25,539 nucleotides of DNA from Spirogloea muscicola. Its lineage: Eukaryota; Streptophyta; Zygnematophyceae; Spirogloeales; Spirogloeaceae. The notes below the pieces were generated by a model. The model had not been told where the DNA came from. It searched no databases and saw nothing but the letters and a program-made list of their open reading frames with translations. Below, in pieces: positions 11,301 to 21,100 of this stretch; position 1 is the stretch's first letter, and every line of letters begins with the position of its first letter. The position numbers and the translations under genes are program-made. The stretch spans positions 1,207,108 to 1,232,646 of the forward strand of contig WELB01000015.1 of assembly GCA_009602725.1 (NCBI GenBank), in the 5' to 3' direction.

Positions 11301-12685
11301 ACTATATCTTACATGTCATAATTTGTCTCTGCTCCACAATGTGGACATGTAGCACATACCTGATGCATGATATCAATTGCTGCTCTTACTCTATTTGTCT
11401 TTGCAGGTGTTTCCGCAGCCAGACTCCGGTCAACGATACTCGCTGCAGGAGCGGGTTGCCTTTGTACAGGTGAACAACAAACCCTCTGTTCATCTTGGAG
11501 TGATGAAACTCGGAAACTTGGAACTGGCAGGAGAGAATGAGATGACTATCTAATCAATCGCTACAATCTTATGATCGTGGGCTTCTTCTCTGCAGAGGAC
11601 AGCAATGACCAGGGCCTGCATTGGGAAGTCGGCCATCCACGGGTGGGGCCTTATGGCACGGCGCGCTCTCAGAGAGGGCGAATGGGTAGGAGACCCACCC
11701 TGTCTCATTGATCCAGTGACAAGTGTCCTCCTGCAGTGGCAAGCACCGTGCTGACGATGTGGATGAAATCGGTCCTGCCAACCTCTTCCACCCCCAACTG
11801 TGGCCCTAGTAGAGCAACTGACGAGTGCAACGTGGGGCTGTGCAGGTTATTGATTATCGTGGGGAGGCGGTGAGAAGGAGCATTGCGGACCTGCGAGAGC
11901 GACGCTATGCTGCAGTTGGCAAGGACTGCTACGTAAGCCATCATGGCAGCCTTTTTGTACTTGCTATTATCAATCCTGGCAAGCAGCAGAAGGTTGTCAG
12001 GAGCGTTGAGGCACTGTCTTGAAGTTCAAGTCAAACACATAGCTTAGATCAAATGTCAGGATTCAGCTCTAAGCCATCAGCTGATGTGAAGGATGCGAAC
12101 GTGCAGAGTACTGATTTTATCTCTTTGCTTCTTCAGCTGTTCAAAATGGACGAGGAGAAGGTGATTGACGCGACAATGCAGGGAAACATTGCGCGGCTCA
12201 TCAACCACTCGGTACACGCTGCTTCTTGTTGTCATGCCGTTTGATTGTCTAGTCTTCATGAGGACTACTATCTCACAGGCCACTCCCTTAAGAAGTGGAA
12301 GATATGTGGAGGTTATTGAGCAACTTGGTCTGATGCTGCGTCGTTCCATATTTGCTGGCAGTGCTCCCCGAATTGCCATGCGAAGATCCTGGACGTGGAC
12401 GGTGTGAGCAGCATTGTCCTCATCACACGCAAGGATGTGGCGGTCGGCGACGAGCTCACGTGAGAGTGCCGGGCACCCTCCCTCCGCCCAGCCTCACACT
12501 ACACACACAAACCCCTCTCCTTCACCCTCGCCTCGACAGTCCGACCAAGGCCGCTGCCGGAGGGTGCTGACGGAGATGCGACGGGCTGGCGTGGCGGCCG
12601 CAGATACGACTACCGGTTTGCACCGGAGGACAAGAAGGTGCCGTGCCTGTGCGGCGCGCCGACGTGCCGCCGCTTCATGAACTGA
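5396..12685 (+). CDS. ATX3/4/5: trithorax-like histone H3K4 methyltransferase, ATX3/4/5 type
   Basis: Predicted nuclear enzyme that methylates histone H3 lysine 4 using S-adenosylmethionine. Model of 22 exons, 1061 residues: 5396-6280, 6386-6441, 6604-6805, 6983-7099, 7304-7372, 7548-7616, 7781-7899, 8039-8125, 8467-8605, 8838-8940, 9153-9252, 9432-9556, 9674-9819, 10073-10183, 10299-10423, 10671-10908, 11407-11469, 11596-11685, 11846-11932, 12137-12211, 12362-12459, 12604-12685 (TGA). Domains: PWWP from about residue 236 ([37 protein letters not shown]); FQGQ block; PHD ([25 protein letters not shown]) from about 421; HC2HC ([19 protein letters not shown]); second PHD ([35 protein letters not shown]); extended PHD; SET from about 919 (IHGWGL, DYRGE, NHSCSPNC, ELTYDYRF); post-[16 protein letters not shown]. 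All key motifs are intact. The start is the first in-frame ATG, but the frame is open back to the N. Boundaries of exons 7, 9 and 10 have alternatives. Confidence 0.93.
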
Positions 12686-12890
12686 CTGGAGAAGCCGGAG
12701 GGCGGCGAGGGAGCGCGACTCGGGCTGCCGCTGCGGTGGTGAGACAGCCATGGCCTGGGCCCTGGGGGGGCTGGGGACCAGGGTTCAGGGCTTAGGCCAG
12801 GGTTGGGCGAAGGGGAGCTGGGTGCTTTGTGGGCGCCCACCAAACAGCCTCCCCCCCCCCAGCCCCCCCCTGCTCTCCTCCTCTGCCGCC
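12686..12890. promoter_or_regulatory. short intergenic spacer, likely 5' region of the beta-lactamase-like gene
   Basis: Only about 200 bases separate the methyltransferase stop from the next start. The spacer must hold the upstream 3' end and the downstream promoter or leader. It contains a telomere-like G-rich run (12781-12807) and a long C tract (about 12851-12870) next to the ATG at 12891. No TATA box was recognised. Confidence 0.4.
12781..12807 (+). repeat. telomere-like G-rich motif run
   Basis: Reads GGGTTCAGGG then CTTAGG and CAGGGTTGGG, near-copies of TTTAGGG on the coding strand, about 85 bases before the beta-lactamase-like start. Confidence 0.5.
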
Positions 12891-15800
12891 ATGGCGGGCG
12901 AGCCCGCCACCGGCGGCGGCGGCGCGGATGGAGGGCAGGGCGCGGGGCTGCCGCTGCGCCTTGCCCAGGCGTGGGCTGCGGCTGCGACGGCCGTGCTGCG
13001 GCGCGGCTCCACGGCCGGCGCAGCCGGCGGTGCTGACACCATTGCCGCCAATGCCGCAGCCGCTGCCGCTGCCGAGGACCCGGGCTGCGGGGTGTGGCCT
13101 CCGTGGTGCACGCCGCCGTCGACTGCCCCGCCGCCGGTCGAACTGCTGCCGGCGCAGCAGCGGGCACCGTCGTCGCCTGTGCCCATGCGGACCCGGCGGC
13201 TCCAGCGCAAGTTGTCGCGGCTTGCCGCTGCGCAGGAGTAAGCTGCTCACTGCCGGCCGCGGACCTCGTCGCCGTCAGTCGCTTCCTTGTGTCCGCAGGC
13301 ACTGAGGGCCTGCCAGCGCCGCCGCTGCCTTTGGCAGGCACATGCGTGTGGGCGTGGCTGTGCTGCACTTGGGCACTGGCGAGGAGGCCGGCGTGGCCGC
13401 CAGCTCCAAGTTCCCGCTCGCCTCCGTCGTGAAGCTCCATCTGCTCGTGGCCGCTGCACAGCAGGCGCAGGCAAGGCCGCTGCCGCCATCACAGCCTCCG
13501 TTGTCTCCGCATCCGTTACCGAACCAGAGCATTGCTTGCCCGAAGAGCTCTTGCCTCCAGCAAGCGACAACAACAGTCGGGCTGCCAACATTCCCTTCAG
13601 TAGCATCAGTGGGTGGCTTTGGGCTTGTGACCAAGGGCTGCAGAATCGATTTCGTGGTCAACAAAAATCACCATTTCAGACCCTCGAGTTGCGCCGTCAA
13701 CCGCCACCATTACGGGTGTCATGTGGTGCAGGAGGGCACGCTGAGCCTCGAGGACCCCGTCTGCATGGACGAAGCCGACAAGTGCATTGGCAGCGGCGTC
13801 CTGCGTGCCCTGCCTAGGCACGTCGCTGCGCCGTGCCCCTCGCAGCGGTGCTCCCTTGGTGGTCGCTCTGCTGAGCGCGAGTGACAAAATCCAGTCGAGT
13901 GAAAGGTGGTGATTGGTTATAGTTGAAAACTTTTACTTTCATCCGACTTCACTAACTGGAAGACAGACAGACACTCATGCTGTTACAAGCAATACGGTGC
14001 TGCTCCAGTGGCACGTGCGTCCCGTTACGGGAGTGCCTGCGCCTGATGACCGTCATCTCTGACAACACTGCCGCTGACCTGGTAAGTGTCTCAAGGTTAG
14101 CTTAATAGTTTGTTGAAAGGTCACCGAGCAGAGCATCATTGAAGTGCCTTTCCTTCACAACCGGCAAACAGTTGTATCCTGCACCAACATTGCATCAGAT
14201 GCTTGTTGGTCGATGAGTGGACGGCTTGTGCTTTGGCAGATCCTGCGTGCTGTCACACTGAGCAGAGTGGGTGGTCTTGTGCAACTATTGGGGTTGCAGC
14301 AGACCGCAGTTGAGCTGTCCCAACGACAGGTGAAGCAGAGGGCCTAAGTCCTGGAGCCTTAGGTCTTAGGGTTGAGGGCTTAGGGATGCTCTCACTTTCT
14401 TTCCACTAAGCCTGAGAATCGACGCTGTGCTGACAGAATGTGAGTGCCTGTTCAATTGGAAGCTTGTGGATGAATGGCCCGAAAGCTTATGTTGAGCTGA
14501 CGCATCGTGAGTGCTTGATCTGACTGAAGCTTTTAGACTTGTAATTTGCAAAGGGTGCCTGTGCTCCCCATGCATGTGCAGGCGTATCTCATGGCACTTG
14601 GGAGGGCACCATCGATGTTTGGCCAGTCGTCGCAGCAGATTGCTGCAAGGTGCAATGCCTTGTCAGCTTCATCCTGCGCAATGAGCACACTGCAGCAGAG
14701 GGTTTGCAGCACAAACTTCTCAACAGAAGCAGATTGCATTGTGCAGGTCCAATAGCTCGCAATGATGCTGTTATGAGCTCTGGTTCACGGTCAATGTCAC
14801 CAGCTTGAGCACTGCTGTAGTGAACCCCGATGTCAGACCCAGCTCCTGCCTTTGATGCAGGTGGCAAAGCTTGAGCTCTAGTCAGCGCCGTGACGTCGCA
14901 GTGGCGACAGAGGATGCCAACAGAGGCCTTCCCCTTGTGGGCCTGCACGCTCTCGAGTGCCAATCTGAAGCAGCATTCATGGTCAGTACCAATTCCGTCT
15001 CGCCTCCCAAGCCGTTCTCTTGCAAACGTTCACACGCATGCATTTACAGCAAGATGGCTTCAAGTCACACTCTCAATATTGCGATTAGTCACATCAGAAA
15101 TTGTTGACTGACATAGTTGCAAGCTTGGCAGGCAAACGGGGGAGCGGACTACAAGCAGGACCGTGAGTGTGCTGCAGCTGTTGACAATTATGGCTCCCCT
15201 CGGGACACAGTGCGCCTGCTGGCAGCCATGGCGCAGGGGCCTTTACTGCTGCCGCACTTGAGGGCCGTGTGCTTTCTGTTCCTCTCCCAGCAGGTATTCC
15301 TATCTCTTCTGCCAAGAACTGCATAGGCAAGCAATGCTACAACGTAGCACGTCTCGTTATAGAGTGACGCCTATAGAGGATTTGTGCAGTCGTGCGCAGC
15401 GTACCATCTGTGATCTTGTTTGTGTCCACTGTCATAGCAATTCGGCCGCAGACGACTGCGTAGGCGCCTACCGCGAAGCGCCACTATATATCACAAGACT
15501 GGCACGTAAGAGTGCAGTGCCTCTTCTTTCGAAATTTGCAAAATTTGTCTATTCACCAGCAATTCTGCGTTAAGAAGCTGCACAGGTTGTGTGACTTATG
15601 CAGCTATTCGTGCATACAGGCACATCTGTTGATGGTCCTATTGTTGGTCTCTGGCAGCATACTTGGCGTCTGCAATGATGCTGGTATTATCAAGTTGGGC
15701 ACGGAATACGACCAGGTGGCTGTTGCAGCATTCATTGACAAGATCGACAGGGTGAGGCTGCTACAGCAATTTCTGCAAGATTTGCGCAGCTGTTGGGCAT

Positions 15801-16039
15801 TGGTCAGATCGATGTGTTGAGTGCACTCTCACAAGTCCAGGTGTCTTGGTTGTGTTCGGACATCCTACCAGCTTCATATGCCTATGTTTACAGCTGACTG
15901 AAGTGTTTGATTGAATAATCACATTTATTCCCAACTCTGCTTGCAGAATCACGAAAAAGAAGCAGAAGTGGTCCTGGCTCAAATTGGCAGGCTCGTCTGT
16001 TGCACTTATATGCGCCGATGGATATGGTCAAACCGATGA
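12891..16039 (+). CDS. class A beta-lactamase-type serine hydrolase, nuclear and spliced
   Basis: Eleven phase-consistent exons give 447 residues: 12891-13237, 13338-13470, 13732-13847, 14009-14081, 14240-14329, 14582-14649, 14882-14981, 15132-15293, 15438-15505, 15658-15751, 15947-16039 (TGA). The fold is shown by three class A motifs in order: FPLASVVKLHLL (S145-x-x-K148), VISDNTAADL (S216-D-N218) and IYHKTGTILGVCNDAGI (K383-T-G). DNYGSPRDTVRLLAAMAQG is the usual helix before KTG, and VAVAAFID is the last strand. About 115 Ala/Gly/Arg-rich residues precede the domain, possibly a transit peptide. The SDN-to-KTG interval, about 165 residues, is clearly longer than the roughly 100 typical of secreted enzymes, and I cannot place the omega-loop Glu. 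Intron 2 uses a GC donor (CAG|GCAAGG). The exon 3 end is uncertain (13817, 13847 or later). Antibiotic hydrolysis is not implied; it could act on another amide or ester, or as a peptidase. Confidence 0.85.
14359..14385 (+). repeat. telomere-like G-rich run in beta-lactamase-like intron 5
   Basis: Contains CTTAGG, TCTTAGGGTT, GAGGG and CTTAGGG in succession on the coding strand, just after the exon ending at 14329. Confidence 0.5.
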
Positions 16040-16049
16040 GAAATTTTAC

Positions 16050-16054
16050 TGTAA
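16050..16054 (+). terminator. TGTAA, candidate green-algal polyadenylation signal
   Basis: TGTAA lies 11 bases after the beta-lactamase-like stop and a second copy is at 16131-16135. TGTAA is the usual polyadenylation signal of chlorophyte mRNAs. The second copy, about 90 bases past the stop, is the more natural distance. A pentamer match alone is weak evidence. Confidence 0.3.
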
Positions 16055-17146
16055 TAGATCTGCTTATCCTCTGATTCTCTGAATGTAGATTTCTGTAGAT
16101 TTCGTCTAACATGGTGGACAAATGCATGGCTGTAAAGAGAGATCACTACAGCCTGTCAATCATTCAGGGTATCAAGTCAACATCCACTTGACGAGCCATA
16201 CTGTTTGCGTGGAAGTCATCTTCTCCCTTTTTGCTTGTGCCTTCCCCCTACCTCCTTGCAACCAGTCACGGCATGCGCCCCTTAGACAGAGCTTAGTCTT
16301 TTGCACTGGATGCATTGTGCTGCTACCACAGCCGCCCTTCAAGATGGGCAAATGAATATTGAAGAGCCGATTGTTGCCTTCGAGCCGACGTCTTAGAAGT
16401 CGGGCTTGGAGCTGTACCTTCCTCCTATGGGGTGCGTGGGCTTGAGCCTAAGTTTGGCAGCTCTTTACCAAGTCTTGTGGGCAAGGGCTTTGCCAGCTGG
16501 GGAGATGGAGAGAGTGCAGACAAGGCACATAAAGACATGGTAATCCACCACTAACTCTGGAAGCTCTTGAGCTCGAACTCGAGCTAAGACCACTTGCAGC
16601 TGCTTCGCTACTTGTGGCCCAGCGTCTCCAAATCTTCACCAAGGTCGCGCTGCAGACTTGCTGCCTGCTGCTCGCAAGTGCACTGGCACCAGCGGCTGCG
16701 CCTTCGTCCTGCACTTTCGAGCACTGCTTAGTGCTACGACTACATGGAATATGATGTTTCTCATTGCTTTTATGTGCAATATTTGGAGGTCAGTAGGAGC
16801 ACAGAGAAGTTGCCTGCAGCCTCCCTCACTTTGACTTCAAGCTCAAGCCTTGTGTCCTGCAACCATCTTCTCTGACATTGAATTGCGCTCTCCTTCTGCA
16901 GCATGTACTGGCAACAGAAATACCATGGTGCCTTTTGCACCTGGTATGGCAATGTCAATGTAATCAGCATACAGCAGAAGGAGTGCTTGCTGTGAGGCCA
17001 ATCTCTTGATACCTACTTACATTAGGGGTCCTCGTCGCTCCACCGTTGAGCTGCATGAGCTGCAGCCAGAAGCATTCGATTATTAACGTATCTACACCAG
17101 GCCGTCTGAGTTTATACAGAAAAGCCGAGTTGCGGCTGCTTACTAG

Positions 17147-17260
17147 GCTGTGTCAGCCTCCTCTGCTGACATCGTCGTGCCTCGACACTCCAAAAAGTTT
17201 GGGCTGGCCAACCACAGCCATCTGCACCACTTCATACCCTTGCACAAAGCGAAGCCCTAG
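17147..17260 (+). pseudogene. possible terminal exon or gene fragment, unidentified
   Basis: After an acceptor-like TTACTAG (17140-17146) an open frame of 37 codons ends at a TAG (17258-17260). It reads A-V-S-A-S-S-A-D-I-V-V-P-R-H-S and then KKFGLANHSHLHHFIPLHK. The His-rich, low-redundancy composition looks protein-like, but I do not recognise the family and found no matching upstream exon. The following bases stay open in a shifted frame to a TGA near 17335, which could mean a frameshifted relic. It may be chance. Confidence 0.25.
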
Positions 17261-18198
17261 GCAAGGAGGCGCTACATCAAGAGGGCGATGGCAGAGCTGA
17301 AGGGGGGCTTAAGTACCCACGCGTGATGAAAGTCTGATAGGCTAGCTTGGGAAGCCGGAGCACTGCCACGGAAGCCAGTGGCCTTGCTTAGTGCGCGCCC
17401 AGCTCGCTGGTGAATGGCCAAAGCCTGAGAGCACAGAGGACCAGTGGGCAAGTGATGCATCTTACTGAGTATTTCATCTCCACTAAACCATGTTGCAGCC
17501 ACAGAAATAGCAGAAAGAGGTGTAATCTTCATCTTCAGGTTGATGGCAGTAGCTATGGTAAAATGAGGGTAGGTATCCATCCAGCCATCATTACCGTCGC
17601 AAAACGACAGTAAATGAGTGCCATGGAAATAAGTACTGAACGCGTCACTTCTCGCACTCAACAACCTGAGTGACTTCGGGACCTTGTGTTTGACGAGTCA
17701 CAATGAATATAACGAATTACCAGAGGTGCAGCGTAACGCCCCTTTATAGTCGTAAGAGATACTGTTTACGCGCTAGCAACAAGAGAAACGTCTTTGACCC
17801 GTATTCTAGCATGTTCAGCGGGAATATATTCGAAGTCTGTGCCATGGTCTTTCTTTCTGAGATCCTGTTCTTCTGATGGCCTTCTGCATGCACTGCAACT
17901 CCTTGGCTGCTCTATTGAATTGTTGACAATTGGAGTGTCACTTCGTCTGTCTACATTTTGGTACATAAACAGTCCACTTTTGAACTTGCACTTACTGCTC
18001 CATGCAAGGGCTACAGCAGCTTGAAGAGCCAGCAATCTGGAGGATCAGGGGTGGAAAATATTGTTCTGAAGCAAATGCACCAGATGCAGCCTCTGCAATG
18101 CTAAGTGCTGGCTGTTGCGCAGCTCATAGTGCAGCTTTGCACAACCCACAGCCCACAGGGCACAGCGCATCTGAGAAAGTTACTTGTCAACCAGCTTC

Positions 18199-21100
18199 CT
18201 ATGAAAGTGGGCTACAATTGCCAGAAGTGGCTGTGGTGTTGCAACAAGCTGCACTAGCTTGTGCACTGCCGCACATAGATAAAGTAGCCACTGTTGCCTT
18301 GCCAGCATGACTGTGGAGCTGCTCCTCCTGCTGACACTGTTCCAAGGCGCAGCTCATGGCACAGCTGCTTGGAACACATGGCGCAGTACAGCAGGAATGA
18401 CCTGATTGGGCTTTGCCACAGGAAGGACTGACTGGTGGATACCTGCGAGCAAGATGGGTCTCCTTCTGTGCGTGCTTGTGAGAGCATTTGACAGTACGGC
18501 TGCTTGAAGCAGTCGCCCCCTCGCCATACGAGGAGGCAAGTGGCGCGGTGCTGCAGCAAGATGCATTTACAGATGCTGATTTGCACGAGTGCCGAGCCCT
18601 CTGAAATTGTGCCCGATGCGGGTCTTCTGTGAGCCCCACAGCAGGAGAAGAGTCACCATGATGACCCTTGTGCTTGTGAATGGACTTGCAAGTGCCATGC
18701 CCGATCGATCGCCTCTCAACCCGCTGAAGGATCCTCAGAGAGTTGGCAATTACTACCAGGGTGGTGCCCACATCCGCCAAGAGAGCAGCCCACAGCGAAG
18801 CCCAGCCGCCTATAGCAAGCCCCACGACAACTCCTTTTGTGACGATAGACAGAACTACATTCTGCAGCAACAAGTGCAGGCAAATATTAGATTGCATCAT
18901 CAGTAAATTCATCAGCATTGCCAGGCAACAATGATGTGCATCCTGCTTGAATGGCAGCCGGGCAGAGAGAAGAAATGCTAACTTAGGTGGTGGTACCAAA
19001 ACACTGCTGTTATTGCTGCAGGCGAGGGTAGTGACAGACACAAGGAGGGGCACATCCATGCACATCAGTCACCTGGATGATCTTATTTCTGCAGCTTCTT
19101 CCTAGCACAAGTGCCTTCTCGATGCCATGCAGATCATCCTGCATCAGAGCAACATCGGCCACTTCTACAGCTAGCGCTGATCCAGCTGCGCCCATTGCTA
19201 TGCCCAGGTCTGCAGCAGCCAAGGCTGGAGCATCATTGATCCCGTCGCCCACCATGCCAGTCATTCCTCCCCGCTTAAGCGTACATAGTACTTGCACCTT
19301 GTCTTCAGGCAGTAGCTCAGAGTACACATCGATGTTCCCCACCTACACAACCAAGTCCAACAAGAGGCTCTGCAAGAGTATAAGACAGAGGGTGGATCAA
19401 GCGTGCTGCAGCAAGCTTTGGAGCAGTTGCAGACCCGCATATGAGGAACGTCCCCGGTAGCACAAGGTTGTCACCTGCTGCTGAATTGCTTGAGCTGCAC
19501 CAGAATTGTCCCCAGTCAGCATCGCAACATGGATGCCTCTCCCCTGCAAAGTGCATGTGTCTCATGAGACAGTCAGCTCCCTCTCTCCACAGTCATCTTC
19601 ATAAGCATGAGACCTGTCGCAACATCCATCAGGTTGCCATGTTTCCTTCCTCACTCTCATGCAGTACCGGAAAATTTTGAGATAATTGGACATTCTACCA
19701 GCTAAGTAGCTCTGGCCACTGGCCATAGCACACGGTCCTTCATCTTGGTAGCTAAGACTAGACACTCAGGCACATATGAATTCTAATACGTGCCTGGACC
19801 CCAGATAAGCATTCAAAGCCACCTGAACGATTCTACTTTACAAGTCATGACAACATCTCACTCATCAACATTGACATTGACAAAGAATGCAGATAAGTCA
19901 CAAGGAACTTGCCTTTAGATTCTGCAGGGCCGTCTTGGCCTCGGGACGTGCTTCATCATTCACGCTGAAGATGGCAAGGGGCTGGCCATCAGCTCCGATG
20001 TATCCGACCGTGCCACCTTCCTCTGACCACCTCGCCAGTACTTGAGAATCCAGCTCTGTCACGGTAGGGAGGCATGTCACGACCCTAGCATGTATGACAG
20101 GCTCCGGACAACCTACAGACCACCAACTTCAAGCACTTCATATTCTTGTAGCACATTCTTTCATTGTAACTATTGAAGAGATATTGCAAACAGTGCCAGA
20201 CAATAGTGCAGGACTCATGTCTTGCGTACCTGTCAGCCAACCTAGGCGACTTGCCATGCGCTTGTTGCCGACACGAATCACTCGCCCTTCAACCTCCGCG
20301 GCAATACCTTCTCCGGCTAGAGTTTCAAAATTGTCTACTAAGCCTCTGGCTTTGACACCATGTACATTTGCATAGAGCACCAAGGCCGGGGCCACAGGGT
20401 GACTTGCTTGTGCCTCCACCGATGCCAGCCTACAGAAGAGTGAAGATTCCGTCAGCATGGAAACTACAGCATTAGTACTTAGCATGCGCTCTGGTGGCCT
20501 CACTGATACTGACAATCCTGGCTGGTTGTAAGGCTGGCACATGAACCCAGTCACATTGGATATGCAAGTAAAGTGAGTGCAGAACCAGTCCACTTCTCCA
20601 GCCTGTATCATCTACTTCAGGTTGTGCTGACAAGTGCAGGTATTGTCAGACTGCAAGGCTGCACATAGCAGGACAGTCTTCTGACCAGGAGAGTATTTGG
20701 CTGAGCTCCACCGTCTCCGTCAACACTTGAAAGTGTGCTACCCGAAAGAGACCCCTAGTTAACGTCCCAGTCTTATCAAAGGCCAACACTTTCAACCGGC
20801 CAAGAGTTTCGAGGTGACGGCCTCCTTTTATGAGTATCCCACATCGTGCACCCTGGAGAAAAGTTGTGCCCAAACAGCAGCTCAGATGCGTCGGCCATGC
20901 ATTCATGTCCTTGGCCATGGCCAGCTTAGCAACTACTATATTCAGTTACTCTTGCACACTTACTAGCGGTAGATTAGCACAGCCAATCAAGCAAACCAGC
21001 ACAGAACAGACGCCTCACCTGTGCTAGTCCAGCAATAGTGGTGATAGGTGTTGAGATGACTAGTGCACATGGACAGGCAACCACCAACAGGACCAGGGCC

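Larger units (their letters stand above)
16040..18198. other. mostly non-coding stretch between convergent genes
   Basis: Lies between the ends of the plus-strand beta-lactamase-like gene and the minus-strand metal ATPase, so it should hold both 3' untranslated regions. Short open frames on both strands (for example minus 16448-16714 and minus 17272-17664) lack family motifs or supporting splice phases. One weak coding trace (17147-17260) and one segment resembling 655-720 are noted separately. Confidence 0.5.

Noticed and set aside
12610-13440. Several long overlapping frames on both strands in GC-rich sequence
   Set aside because: All are low-complexity shadows of the beta-lactamase-like exons 1 and 2; only the frame starting at 12891 joins on in phase.
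15560-15585. Alternative exon in the beta-lactamase-like gene that would replace KTG with K-L-H
   Set aside because: The exon 15438-15505 is also phase-legal and restores a canonical HKTGT joined to ILGVCNDAGI, so the degenerate-motif reading is unnecessary.
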